64,000 nt of DNA from Ectothiorhodospira marina (GTDB taxonomy: Bacteria; Pseudomonadota; Gammaproteobacteria; Ectothiorhodospirales; Ectothiorhodospiraceae), in assembly GCF_900109495.1 (NCBI RefSeq), contig NZ_FOAA01000001.1, forward strand, positions 248,001-312,000, given 5' to 3'. Of the stretch, positions 53,126 to 63,976 are shown piece after piece; position 1 is the stretch's first letter, and every line of letters begins with the position of its first letter. The notes below the pieces were generated by a model. The model saw nothing but the letters and a program-made list of their open reading frames with translations, made no database searches and was not told where the DNA came from. A program made the position numbers and the translations under genes.

Positions 53126-53506
53126 TCAGCTCCCGAAAGCAATGCGCAGTATGGCGACGATCCCGGTGACCGCCAGCAGCAACATGAGGAATTTCACGGC
53201 GATGAGGCTTGCGAACTTGATGCCTTCGCTGTGCACGTAGTCCTCTATGATGACCTGCAGCCCCATGTGGGCATGGTGGAACAGCGTCCCCACGGCCAGG
53301 ATCAGCAATACGGTGTTCAGGGGGGCCGCCACCCAGGCGGTGGTGGCTGCAAAGCCGGCACCAGCCAGGCTGCCCAGGCTGAAGATCAGCCACAGCATCA
53401 GCGGTACCATGGCGATGGAACTCAGGCGCATGGCAAACCAGTGATGGGTGCCATCTTTGGCGGAACCCAGTCCGCGTGCTTGCCCCAATGGTGTGCGAAG
53501 ACTCAT
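53126..53506 (-). CDS. sdhD: Succinate dehydrogenase membrane anchor SdhD
   Basis: 126 residues with three membrane helices and the haem/quinone motif HAHMGLQVIIEDYVH. It anchors SdhAB with SdhC and binds quinone. It lies 14 bp after sdhC and 3 bp before sdhA. Confidence 0.94.
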   Translation of the reverse strand: MSLRTPLGQARGLGSAKDGTHHWFAMRLSSIAMVPLMLWLIFSLGSLAGAGFAATTAWVAAPLNTVLLILAVGTLFHHAHMGLQVIIEDYVHSEGIKFASLIAVKFLMLLLAVTGIVAILRIAFGS

Positions 53507-53520
53507 GATGCTTTCCCCGA

Positions 53521-53901
53521 TCAGATAAGCACGAAGATCCAGAAGATCGCCGTGAGAATGAGGGTGGCCACCAGTGCAAGGATGCCGCTCAGGTAGACCT
53601 GCTTGATCTCCAGGCCACGCCCGGTGTCCCAGATCAGATGTCGGATGCCCGTGCCCAGGTGGTAGAACAGGGAGAGGGTGACACCGAACAGGACAAACAG
53701 TCCGAATCCGCTATGCAGCAAGGCTTCGGCGCGGGCAAAGGCCTCCGGACCCGAGGCCAGGGAGACGAGCCAGTAGATCAGGAGGAGGCTGGCCAGGCTG
53801 AGTATGGCGCCGGTAGCCCGGTGAAAGATCGAGAGGATCGATGTCAGCTGCGGCTTGTACACCTGCAGGTGGGGTGATAACGGTCGGTTATCGTTTGGCA
53901 T
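53521..53901 (-). CDS. sdhC: Succinate dehydrogenase cytochrome b556 subunit SdhC
   Basis: 126 residues. SPHLQVYKPQLTSILSIFHRATG at the N-terminus is the family block containing quinone-site residues, and the haem ligand His is in SLFYHLGTGIRHL. Three membrane helices. It is the first gene of the sdhCDAB-sdhE operon; ATG 53901. Confidence 0.95.
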   Translation of the reverse strand: MPNDNRPLSPHLQVYKPQLTSILSIFHRATGAILSLASLLLIYWLVSLASGPEAFARAEALLHSGFGLFVLFGVTLSLFYHLGTGIRHLIWDTGRGLEIKQVYLSGILALVATLILTAIFWIFVLI

Positions 53902-54185
53902 GGATCGACGGCTCCGCCTGGGTGCGCCCGATCAGGGGGCGGTTAACGGTGAATGCCTGATCGCCCGGAGTGGAATGACCGACAGCGGGCGGAGGCACAG
54001 CGTTCGCTTGGAGATACTGACAGGGTGGATGCAGCCCGCCCGAGGAGAGGTCCACAGGTGGGCATCCGAAATGTCGCGCTGCATCAAATCCGCTTATAGA
54101 TAGCAGGTCTGCCAGCGCACCGCAAGGCGGGATCGTAAAATTCCCTTGAATTATATACTTTTAGCCGTTTGCCGGGAATGCTGGC
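53902..54185 (-). promoter_or_regulatory. Upstream region of the sdh operon
   Basis: This 284-bp gap is bounded by the sdhC start and the end of the upstream phosphoglucomutase gene, so it should contain the sdh promoter. A perfect TATAAT occurs on the minus strand at 54155-54150, within an AT-rich island. No good -35 box accompanies it, which could mean an activator-dependent promoter. Nothing else is recognisable. Confidence 0.35.
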
Positions 54186-56353
<2,168 letters not shown>

Positions 56354-56378
56354 TACGGGGGTGGTTTTTTTTGCCCCA

Positions 56379-56443
56379 ATTCTTGACTTCTTTACTCGGT
56401 TATCGTAAAACCAGTCTAAATCCTGACTAGTTAGCTCAGGAAT
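56379..56443 (+). promoter_or_regulatory. iscR2 promoter with two IscR-like sites
   Basis: A -35 box TTGACT (56383-56388) with a candidate -10 TAAAAC (56406-56411) precedes iscR2. A 25-bp window 56379-56403 matches the E. coli type-1 IscR site at about 20 of 25 positions by hand alignment. A second window 56419-56443, centred on CCTGACTAG and GCTCAGG, matches at about 17. The sites are 40 bp apart, start to start. The first covers the -35 box exactly as in cluster 1. Confidence 0.65.
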
Positions 56444-56476
56444 TAAGCAGCCTGACAACCGAGGAAGGGGCCCGTC

Positions 56477-56959
56477 ATGAAACTCTCGACGAAAAGCCGT
56501 TATGCAGTGACCGCCATGCTGGACCTGGCCATCCATGACAAGATCGGCCCGGTCACCCTGGCAGACATTTCCCAATCCCAGGGGATCTCCCTGTCCTATC
56601 TGGAGCAACTCTTCGCCAAGCTGCGCAAGAACGGTCTGGTGGAAGGGGTTCGTGGCCCGGGCGGTGGCTATCGGCTGTCGCGGCCGTCGGATGAGATCAC
56701 CGTGGCGCGCATCATCAGCGCCGTTGACGAAAACGTGACCATGACCCGTTGCGCTGGCAAGGGCACCTGTCAGGATGGCGAGCGCTGCCTCACCCACCAG
56801 CTGTGGGACGACCTGAGTGAGCAGTTGTACAGCTTTCTGGACGGTATCACGCTGGACCAATTCTCCAACCGTCCAGAGGTGCAGCAGGTGGCTCAACGTC
56901 AGGATGCCCAGCATCAGCGCGCCCACCAGCACTTCATCTTCCGCCGCACCGCCGCCTGA
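56477..56959 (+). CDS. iscR: Fe-S cluster-sensing regulator IscR, second copy
   Basis: 160 residues, Rrf2 family ([41 protein letters not shown]). The cluster ligands C-x5-C-x5-C and His are intact in RCAGKGTC and DGERCLTH. It is clearly related to copy 1 at 32178 but diverged, with a different C-terminal tail ([19 protein letters not shown]). It starts the second cluster iscR2-iscS2-iscU2; iscS2 begins 9 bp after its stop. Confidence 0.95.
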   Translation: MKLSTKSRYAVTAMLDLAIHDKIGPVTLADISQSQGISLSYLEQLFAKLRKNGLVEGVRGPGGGYRLSRPSDEITVARIISAVDENVTMTRCAGKGTCQDGERCLTHQLWDDLSEQLYSFLDGITLDQFSNRPEVQQVAQRQDAQHQRAHQHFIFRRTAA

Positions 56960-56968
56960 GGAGGAATC

Positions 56969-58189
56969 ATGGCCTTGCAACTGCCCATCTATCTGGACTA
57001 CGCCGCCACCACGCCCATGGACGAGCGGGTCGCCGAGACCATGAGCCGTTTTCTGACCCGGGAAGGAACCTTCGGCAACCCGGCCTCTCGCTCCCACAGC
57101 TTCGGCTGGGAGTCGGAGCAGGCCGTGGAACAGGCCCGCGAACATGTGGCCGCCCTGGTAGGCGCCGACCCCCGGGAGATCATCTGGACCAGTGGTGCCA
57201 CCGAGGCCGATAACCTGGCCATCAAGGGGGCTGCCCATTTCTATCAGAAGAAAGGACGCCATATCGTCACCCTGAAGACCGAACACAAGGCGGTACTGGA
57301 TTCCTGTCGCCAACTGGAACGTGAAGGTTTCGAAGTGACCTATCTGGAACCGGACCCCAGCGGCCTGATTGATCTGGATAAGCTCGAGGCCGCGCTTCGG
57401 GATGACACCATTCTGGTGTCCATCATGCATGTGAATAACGAGATTGGCGTCATCCAGGACCTGGAGGCCATTGGCAACCTGACCCGTTCACGCGGGATTG
57501 TCTTCCATGTGGATGCCGCCCAGTCCACCGGCAAGGTGGAGCTGGACCTCTCCAGGCTGCCCGTGGACCTGATGAGTTTTTCCGCTCACAAGAGCTATGG
57601 TCCCAAGGGTGTGGGTGCGCTGTACGTATCCCGCAAGCCCCGGGTGCGTCTGGAGGCCCAGATGCACGGTGGGGGGCATGAACGGGGGCTGCGCTCCGGC
57701 ACCCTGGCGACGCACCAGATCGTCGGCATGGGTGAGGCCTTCCGTATTGCCCGAGAGGAAATGGGGACCGAAAACGAACGATTGCGGATGCTGCGTGATC
57801 GACTCTGGGCGGGCCTGTCCGAGATGGAGGAGGTCTATCTCAACGGCGATCTGGAAAACCGCGTGGCCGGTAACCTGAATGTGTCCTTCAACTTCGTGGA
57901 GGGTGAAAGCCTGATCATGGCCCTGAAGGATATTGCTGTTTCATCCGGTTCTGCCTGTACCAGCGCCAGCCTGGAGCCCTCCTATGTGCTGCGCGCCCTG
58001 GGCCGGGATGACGAGTTGGCCCACAGTTCCATCCGCTTCTCCGTGGGGCGTTACACCACCCTGGAGGAAGTGGACCATACGATCTCGCTGGTGAAGGCGG
58101 CAGTGCAGAAACTGCGTGACCTGTCTCCCTTGTGGGAAATGCACCAGGACGGGATCGATCTGAAATCCGTGGAGTGGGTGGCCCATTGA
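56969..58189 (+). CDS. iscS: Cysteine desulfurase IscS, second copy
   Basis: 406 residues. PLP lysine in [12 protein letters not shown], catalytic cysteine in [13 protein letters not shown], and the LKSVEWVAH tail: all functional elements are present. It differs from copy 1 at about 55 positions, spread mainly over surface helices, with the strongest identity in residues about 67-105. Ile to Ser after the PLP lysine is a notable substitution. ATG 56969 follows TGAGGAGG. It is IscS type, not SufS or NifS. Confidence 0.96.
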   Translation: MALQLPIYLDYAATTPMDERVAETMSRFLTREGTFGNPASRSHSFGWESEQAVEQAREHVAALVGADPREIIWTSGATEADNLAIKGAAHFYQKKGRHIVTLKTEHKAVLDSCRQLEREGFEVTYLEPDPSGLIDLDKLEAALRDDTILVSIMHVNNEIGVIQDLEAIGNLTRSRGIVFHVDAAQSTGKVELDLSRLPVDLMSFSAHKSYGPKGVGALYVSRKPRVRLEAQMHGGGHERGLRSGTLATHQIVGMGEAFRIAREEMGTENERLRMLRDRLWAGLSEMEEVYLNGDLENRVAGNLNVSFNFVEGESLIMALKDIAVSSGSACTSASLEPSYVLRALGRDDELAHSSIRFSVGRYTTLEEVDHTISLVKAAVQKLRDLSPLWEMHQDGIDLKSVEWVAH

Positions 58190-58225
58190 GGCCTGACACA
58201 CGCGCGAACGAAGAGGTGATAGAAC

Positions 58226-58660
58226 ATGGCCTATAGCGACAAAGTGCTCGACCATTATGAAAATCCCCGCAACGTGGGGGCAATGGACAAGGGGGATGCC
58301 TCCGTGGGCACCGGTATGGTAGGCGCCCCCGCCTGCGGCGATGTGATGAAACTGCAGATCAAGGTCAATCACGCTGGCGTGATCGAGGATGCCAAGTTCA
58401 AGACCTACGGTTGCGGGTCCGCCATTGCCAGCTCCAGCCTGCTCACTGAATGGGTGAAGGGCAAGACCCTGGATGAGGCGGGTTCCATCAAGAACACCCA
58501 GATCGCCGAGGAACTGGCGCTGCCACCGGTGAAGATCCACTGTTCGGTGCTGGCCGAGGATGCCATCAAGGCGGCCATTGATGATTACCGCCGCAAGGGG
58601 GGGGCAGCCGTCGAGGTGGGTGAACCCGCGGCGCCGGAGGGGGAGCGGATTCCGGCGTAG
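58226..58660 (+). CDS. iscU: Fe-S cluster scaffold IscU, second copy
   Basis: 144 residues. It differs from copy 1 at only about 8 of the first 125 positions and keeps the three cysteines (GAPACGD, TYGCGSA, KIHCSV) and the HscA motif LPPVK. The C-terminus is longer and different (AAVEVGEPAAPEGERIPA). No iscA, hscB, hscA or fdx follows. The stop TAG is part of a fourfold GCGTAG repeat. Confidence 0.96.
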   Translation: MAYSDKVLDHYENPRNVGAMDKGDASVGTGMVGAPACGDVMKLQIKVNHAGVIEDAKFKTYGCGSAIASSSLLTEWVKGKTLDEAGSIKNTQIAEELALPPVKIHCSVLAEDAIKAAIDDYRRKGGAAVEVGEPAAPEGERIPA

Positions 58661-58678
58661 GCGTAGGCGTAGGCGTAG
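58655..58678 (+). repeat. Hexanucleotide microsatellite (GCGTAG)x4 at the iscU2 stop
   Basis: Four exact GCGTAG units from 58655, the first supplying the iscU2 stop codon. Because the period is six and in frame, every unit carries an in-frame TAG, so changes in unit number would not alter the protein. Confidence 0.9.
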
Positions 58679-58707
58679 GGGGCTCTCCCTGTCCAGTTTG
58701 AAAGCTC

Positions 58708-58748
58708 CCTTCTCCCCTCAGGGGAGAAGGGTCGGGGATGAGGGGGAC
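58708..58748. repeat. Dispersed palindrome (CCTTCTCCCC variant) after iscU2
   Basis: CCCTTCTCCCC / GGGGAGAAGGG inverted repeat followed by TCGGGGATGAGGGGG. It is the same variant and orientation as the copy at 4768. It could end transcription of iscRSU2 and of the convergent transglutaminase operon. Confidence 0.8.
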
Positions 58749-58794
58749 GGTGGCCGCGTTGCCATTTCTTCCCCTCCCCCAAAGGCGAGAGGCG

Positions 58795-60822
58795 CTATTG
58801 TCGTGTTCGCCGAGGACGCACTTCCCTCAACAACCGCCGCAGACGACGGAACCGCTCAGGATCCGGCCGGCTGCCATACCTCAGTGCCACGTACTCCTGT
58901 GTGAATGCCATTACGGGTTCCGCCAGATCGGGACGCTCGCGACTCACCCGTTGTGCAAAGGCCATGGGTGGCTCATGGGGGGCACGGGTCATTCCCCGGC
59001 GGCCCAGGCGGCGACAGAACCGGCGATACACCAGTGACAAGGGATCAGCCACGGGCAAGCGGTTGCGCCACAGGAAGATCGCCGCGAACACCAGTACCAC
59101 CAGACCGATCAACACCACCATCAGCGTGATCATGCCCCGCCAGTCCAGGCGACCCAGGCCGAGCCGCTCCAGCAGTTCTGCCTGACGCTCCGGCCCGAAG
59201 GCGAGCACCCAGCCGCTCCAGTAGTAATCCAGACTGTCCCGCCAGAGTTCCAACTGTAGACGGATGGCGCCCCAGTCCAGGCTGCGCAGCATGTAGTCCG
59301 GCAGGCCGGCATCGTCGGATAAAGCGGCTCGAACCCCTTGTTCAATGCGCTCCGGGGCCACCGCCGCCGTGGGGTCGAACCGCACCCAGCCCCGATTTTC
59401 CAGCCACACTTCCGCCCAGGCATGGGCATCCGACTGACGCACCAGCAGATAATCCCCCATGCGGTTGTATTCACCGCCCTGATAGCCCGTGACCACCCGG
59501 GCCGGGATCCCGGCGGCGCGCATCAGTACCACGAAGGCGCTGGCGTAATGCTCGCAAAAGCCGGCCCGCGACTCGAACAGGAACTGATCTACCGGGTCCC
59601 GGGGCAGGCGCGGAGGGGAGAGGGTATAGAAGAAAGGCTCCTGGTTGAAATGACGCAGGGCGGCTGCCACCACCGCGCCATCCTCTTCATGGGCTTCCCG
59701 CCAGTCCCGGGCCAGTGCCCGTGCCCTGGGGGCGGTGTTGTCCGGCAGGGCCAGCGCCGCCCGACGGCGGCCATCACTCAATACCGGTTCCAGGGGCAGG
59801 TCAGGCAGGGAAGTGACACTGTACTGGATGAGACTGCGCACCGGCTGCCTGGAGACCAGGTCGTGATCGGCGGTCATGCGGGCGTCCTGGGGGGTGGTCA
59901 GGGGGACGTCCAGAGCCAGGAGCCAGCGTCCATCATGGGGCTCCAGGTTCACCGTGTAGGTGAATGTGCGGTCCTCCTCGATGGCCACGGGCTGAGGTGG
60001 CACCTCCCCCCGATCACGACCGAAGCGCCAGGTGCGGCCGTCATACTCCCAGAATACCGGGCCGCGCCAATAGCGCAGGTTCTGACCCGGGATCTCCCCG
60101 GCAAAGGAGACCCGAAAGGCGGGGGCATCGGACTGCAACAGTTCGCTGATGGAGCCGGGTGACATGCTGTCCGACAGCCCGGTGACACCCGCGGACTCCT
60201 CCTGGGGCATGCCCCACAGTGGTCCGGGCAGGCGCGGAAAGAGCAGGAACAGGATGATCATCAGGGGCAGGGCCTGAGCCAGCATCACGCCAGCCAGAGA
60301 GAGGGATTCCCGCCAGGGCTGAGCACCGTCACCGGCATTGAGCCTTACCATCGCGGCAGTGGTGGTGAAGACCGCTGCCACCATGTACAGGGCCAGCGGG
60401 ATCTCCTGGGAGTAGAAAAAATTAGTGATCACCACGAAATACCCCAGGAAAACCCCCAGCATGGCGTCCCGGAAGCCACGCGTCTCCAGCAGCTTCAGGC
60501 CCGTCATCAGGATCAGCAGGGCCACGCCGGCATCGCGGCCGAACAAGGTGCCGTACTGGGTCACCACGAGACCGGTGCCTATCAGGGTCAGCATGACCAG
60601 GAGCCAGCGCCCCGGCATGGGCATGCGGCCCCAATGGGCCAGGGCGCGCCAACCCATAGCCAGCGCCGCCATGGCCACTACCCAGGGGGGCTGGTTGAAC
60701 AGGTGCGGCAACATGGCAAAGCACAAGGCAAAAATCAGCCAGGGCAGCGCGTTGGAACGTTGCGGCAGGCGCTCCTCCCGGGGCTGGGTGCTGGTGGGGT
60801 TTCGGGGAGTGAACAGCCTCAT
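58795..60822 (-). CDS. TgpA-like membrane protein with transglutaminase domain
   Basis: 675 residues. About five to six membrane helices occupy residues 25-200 (DUF3488). The periplasmic transglutaminase-like core has the catalytic Cys in SRAGFCEHYASAF (about 423), His in SDAHAWAEVWL and Asp in WVRFDPTAA. A further membrane helix (about 570) and a cytoplasmic tail follow. P. aeruginosa TgpA is an essential relative of unclear substrate. ATG 60822 overlaps the DUF58 gene stop by 3 bp (ATGA); it is the last gene of a MoxR-DUF58-TgpA operon. Confidence 0.92.
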   Translation of the reverse strand: MRLFTPRNPTSTQPREERLPQRSNALPWLIFALCFAMLPHLFNQPPWVVAMAALAMGWRALAHWGRMPMPGRWLLVMLTLIGTGLVVTQYGTLFGRDAGVALLILMTGLKLLETRGFRDAMLGVFLGYFVVITNFFYSQEIPLALYMVAAVFTTTAAMVRLNAGDGAQPWRESLSLAGVMLAQALPLMIILFLLFPRLPGPLWGMPQEESAGVTGLSDSMSPGSISELLQSDAPAFRVSFAGEIPGQNLRYWRGPVFWEYDGRTWRFGRDRGEVPPQPVAIEEDRTFTYTVNLEPHDGRWLLALDVPLTTPQDARMTADHDLVSRQPVRSLIQYSVTSLPDLPLEPVLSDGRRRAALALPDNTAPRARALARDWREAHEEDGAVVAAALRHFNQEPFFYTLSPPRLPRDPVDQFLFESRAGFCEHYASAFVVLMRAAGIPARVVTGYQGGEYNRMGDYLLVRQSDAHAWAEVWLENRGWVRFDPTAAVAPERIEQGVRAALSDDAGLPDYMLRSLDWGAIRLQLELWRDSLDYYWSGWVLAFGPERQAELLERLGLGRLDWRGMITLMVVLIGLVVLVFAAIFLWRNRLPVADPLSLVYRRFCRRLGRRGMTRAPHEPPMAFAQRVSRERPDLAEPVMAFTQEYVALRYGSRPDPERFRRLRRLLREVRPRRTRQ

Positions 60823-61817
60823 GGAGTTTCTCCCATGGGCAGCGCGAAGCAGGCCAACTGCTCCAGGCACCGTTGCCGGTGAAGCTCGCCGGTGGCCGGT
60901 TCGATCTCCACGCCGGGCATGCGCAGGCCAAATCTCAGCTTCTTGCGGTGGGCCTCCAGCACCAGGTGGCAGAGCATGGAGAGTCGGGTCTCCACGTCAG
61001 CGGCCGGCAGGCCCTCCCAGTCCAGCCAGGTCTGACCGCCCTGCATTTCATGAAACTCCTTGGTGTACATGTCGCCGGTACGGGCCAGGGCCTTCCAGTC
61101 CAGCCGCCGGGGGGAATCGCCGGGGGCGTAGGCGCGTACCCCGGTGAACTCCTCGCCCGCCCGGTTGTGAGTGGTCTGGGGTTCGATATCCTCGCCCTCA
61201 CCGCTGAGTGGGCGTTCCACCGGGATCGGCTGTGGGTACACCAGCACCGACTCGTCGAAATTGAGCCACGACCAGGTGCGGAATAGCCCCAGCGGGTAGC
61301 GGGTATGCAGCCGCAGCCGGCCTGGACGCAGTACACCCCGCCGCCGTGCCGTCAGGTTGAGCGTGACCGGGGTACTTTCCCGGGCATTGACTGCAAACTC
61401 GGTGGGGGATTGCCCCGGCGCCTCCAGCAGCAGCCCGCGCCGTGACACTCGGCTGGGGTTGTCCACCGTGTAGGTGAACTGGGCGCTTTGTCCGGCAAAG
61501 ATCGGTGTGGCGGGCTGGCGGGTGATGCGCAGGCCGAGCAGATTACGGTGCGTATGCCACATGGCATTGGCCCCCAGGGCAGCCAGCAGGAAGGTGAGCA
61601 TGAAGGCCATGCTGTTGCTGTAGTTGATGGCTCCCAGCAGCATCACCACCAGCACCATGGCAAAGGTATACCCCTGGCGGGTGGGCAGGATATAGATACA
61701 GCGGCGGTTCAGCGTGAGTTGTCGGCCTTCCGGGCGCTGGCGACGGAGGATCCAGCGGATGGCCCTTTCCCTGAGCGCCTGATGGGTTCGACCAAACCAG
61801 GTGGTGTCGGTCTTCAT
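60819..61817 (-). CDS. DUF58 domain membrane protein
   Basis: 332 residues. Two membrane helices (about 46-85) precede a DUF58 domain with the hallmark VRAYAPGDSPRRLDWKALARTG. Such proteins are regular partners of MoxR ATPases and resemble von Willebrand A-type proteins. ATG 61817 lies 1 bp after the MoxR stop; a TTG 24 bp upstream is the alternative start. Function unknown beyond the family association. Confidence 0.9.
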   Translation of the reverse strand: MKTDTTWFGRTHQALRERAIRWILRRQRPEGRQLTLNRRCIYILPTRQGYTFAMVLVVMLLGAINYSNSMAFMLTFLLAALGANAMWHTHRNLLGLRITRQPATPIFAGQSAQFTYTVDNPSRVSRRGLLLEAPGQSPTEFAVNARESTPVTLNLTARRRGVLRPGRLRLHTRYPLGLFRTWSWLNFDESVLVYPQPIPVERPLSGEGEDIEPQTTHNRAGEEFTGVRAYAPGDSPRRLDWKALARTGDMYTKEFHEMQGGQTWLDWEGLPAADVETRLSMLCHLVLEAHRKKLRFGLRMPGVEIEPATGELHRQRCLEQLACFALPMGETP

Positions 61818-61818
61818 G

Positions 61819-62760
61819 TCAGGGGACCGGAACTGCCTCAATCAGACCCTGGATCACCTGTGCGGGTGCCATGGTGGGAGACTCCACCAGGCGTAGCCGG
61901 TGCCCGGCCACCGAGGGCAGAATGGCCTGTACGTCCTCGGGCATCACGTGATCCCGGTGATTCACCAGGGCCCAGGCCTGGCAGGCCCGCATCAGTGCCA
62001 GACCCGCCCGCGGGGACAAGCCCATCTGGTAGAGGCCTGGCTGGCGAGAGTAGGCGATCAGGGCCTGCAGGTAATCCAGCAGGGCGTCGGAGACATGGAT
62101 GCGCGTCACCTGTTCCTGGAGTTGGGCCAGTTGGTCATCCTGCAGTTGGGCCGGCAACTCTTCCAGCAGTTCGCGTCGGTCCCGCCCCCGTAACAGGGCC
62201 CGTTCCGACCGGGCATCGGGATAGCCCACGTGAATCCGCATGAGGAATCGATCCATCTGGGACTCGGGCAGGGGGAAGGTGCCGATCTGCTCCTGGGGGT
62301 TCTGGGTGGCAATGACGAAAAAGGGCTCAGGCAGGCGTCGAGTGACCCCCTCCACGGTGACTTGCTGCTCTTCCATGGCTTCGAGCAGGGCGCTTTGTGA
62401 CTTGGGCGTGGCCCGGTTGATCTCGTCTGCCAGGATCAGTTGGGAGAAGACCGGTCCTGGGTGAAACTCGAACCGCTGGCGCTCGCTGCTGAACATGGAC
62501 ACCCCCAGGATGTCCGCCGGCAGCAGGTCGCTGGTGAACTGGATCCGCTGGAACTGCAGCCCCAGGGTGCGGGCCAGGCCATGGGCCAGGGTGGTCTTGC
62601 CCACGCCGGGCAAGTCTTCCACCAAAAGGTGCCCACGGGCCAGCAGACAGGCCAATGACAGGCGCACGGGGGTGGCCTTGCCATAGATGACCGTGTTGAG
62701 TTGCTCCAGTACGGCGTCGATGCGGCGGGTCAGATCCGCGGGCATTTCGTGGGTAGTCAC
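61819..62760 (-). CDS. MoxR-family AAA ATPase
   Basis: 313 residues. Walker A is [13 protein letters not shown] (about 49-61), Walker B is [24 protein letters not shown], and [11 protein letters not shown] with [11 protein letters not shown] is the MoxR fingerprint. These act as chaperone-like ATPases with DUF58/VWA partners. The start is GTG 62760 preceded by GAGGATG; ATG 62745 is possible. First gene of a three-gene operon. Confidence 0.93.
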   Translation of the reverse strand: MTTHEMPADLTRRIDAVLEQLNTVIYGKATPVRLSLACLLARGHLLVEDLPGVGKTTLAHGLARTLGLQFQRIQFTSDLLPADILGVSMFSSERQRFEFHPGPVFSQLILADEINRATPKSQSALLEAMEEQQVTVEGVTRRLPEPFFVIATQNPQEQIGTFPLPESQMDRFLMRIHVGYPDARSERALLRGRDRRELLEELPAQLQDDQLAQLQEQVTRIHVSDALLDYLQALIAYSRQPGLYQMGLSPRAGLALMRACQAWALVNHRDHVMPEDVQAILPSVAGHRLRLVESPTMAPAQVIQGLIEAVPVP

Positions 62761-62992
62761 TGTGCATCCATCCTCATGGCGTCTTCATCATCCACCTCAC
62801 AGGGGGATGGGCGGCATTAACGCTTCAGTTCCTTCACCCGGAAGGTCATGGCCTTGCGGGTTTCTACCGGCTCGTCCAGGTCCTTGCGGGAAAGACGGGC
62901 CAGGGGTTTTTCACACTTTCACAGTCTGGCAAGCTGACGGATCGGGTTCAATGCCTCGGCCCGTATACCCGTACCTGCGGAGAAAAAACGTC
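62761..62992. other. Intergenic region between MoxR operon and oxidoreductase, with a possible gene remnant
   Basis: 232 bp between divergent genes. On the minus strand 62918-62817 is a short stop-bounded frame of 33 codons without any start codon, reading [19 protein letters not shown] and ending RVKELKR. Its codon choice looks like real coding sequence from this genome, so it could be the 3' end of a lost gene. I could not assign a family. The rest should contain the two promoters. Confidence 0.3.
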
Positions 62993-63976
62993 ATGCATCG
63001 AGCCATTGTGTTGAACAAGAACGATGAGGGAGTCATCGCCAGTGTCCAGTCTCTCACGGATGCCGATTTGCCCGAGGGGGATGTGACCGTACAGGTGGCC
63101 TATTCTACTCTGAACTACAAGGATGGTCTGGCCATCACCGGCAAGGCCCCGGTAGTGAAGCAATATCCCATGGTGCCGGGCGTCGATTTCTCCGGAACCG
63201 TTGAATCCAGCGATCATCCTGACTTCAAGCCCGGCGACGCGGTCATCCTCAATGGCTGGGGTGTTGGCGAGGGGCATCCTGGTGGCATGAGTCAGAAGGC
63301 TCGGGTGAAGGGCGAATGGCTGGTGCCGTTGCCTTCCGTGTTAACCCCGCGCCGGGCCATGGCAGTAGGAACCGCGGGTTACACGGCCATGCTCTGCATG
63401 CTGGCCCTGGTGCGCCAGGGGGTTACGCCGGATAAAGGGGATGTGCTGGTGACGGGGGCCAATGGGGGCGTAGGCAGCGTGGCCGTGGCCTTGCTGGCGG
63501 GGCGTGGGTTCAATGTGGTGGCGTCCACCGGCCGAATCGAGGAGGCGGGTCATCTCAAGGCCCTGGGTGCGTCGGAAGTCATCCACCGGGATGAACTCTC
63601 GGGTCCGGGAAAGCCTCTGGGCAAGACCCGTTGGGCCGCAGCGGTAGACACAGTGGGCAGTCAGACCCTGGCCAACGTGCTTTCCACCACCCAGTACGGC
63701 GGCAGTGTCGCGGCTTGTGGCCTGGCCCAGGGTATGGATCTGCCCACGACGGTGGCACCGTTCATTCTGCGTGGAGTGAATCTGCTGGGGGTGGACAGTG
63801 TGTATGTGCCCATGGAGCGGCGCGTGGAGGCCTGGGACTGCATCGCCACGGAACTGGATACGGACAAGCTGGAGTCCATGACGACTGAAGTGGGTTTGGA
63901 CGAGGTCATTCCGCTAGCAGAGAAAATCCTGTCAGGACAGGTGCGCGGTCGTACCGTTGTGGATGTAAACCGTTAA
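62993..63976 (+). CDS. AcuI/YhdH-type zinc-free medium-chain oxidoreductase
   Basis: 327 residues of the medium-chain dehydrogenase/reductase superfamily. [19 protein letters not shown] and [21 protein letters not shown] near the N-terminus and the NADPH-binding [15 protein letters not shown] (about 150) are typical of the YhdH/AcuI group. AcuI reduces acryloyl-CoA to propionyl-CoA. No zinc-ligand cysteines are seen. The frame is open 102 codons upstream, but ATG 62993 fits the family start ([11 protein letters not shown]). Physiological substrate not certain. Confidence 0.88.
   Translation: MHRAIVLNKNDEGVIASVQSLTDADLPEGDVTVQVAYSTLNYKDGLAITGKAPVVKQYPMVPGVDFSGTVESSDHPDFKPGDAVILNGWGVGEGHPGGMSQKARVKGEWLVPLPSVLTPRRAMAVGTAGYTAMLCMLALVRQGVTPDKGDVLVTGANGGVGSVAVALLAGRGFNVVASTGRIEEAGHLKALGASEVIHRDELSGPGKPLGKTRWAAAVDTVGSQTLANVLSTTQYGGSVAACGLAQGMDLPTTVAPFILRGVNLLGVDSVYVPMERRVEAWDCIATELDTDKLESMTTEVGLDEVIPLAEKILSGQVRGRTVVDVNR

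Noticed and set aside
56477-58660. Second isc cluster as an assembly duplication
   Set aside because: The copies differ at many silent and replacement sites, have different flanks and a different IscU tail, so they are true paralogues.
58795-62760. MoxR-DUF58-transglutaminase operon as a new system
   Set aside because: This three-gene arrangement is a known association (P. aeruginosa tgpA locus and others). It is listed as a feature; I see nothing that departs from the family pattern.
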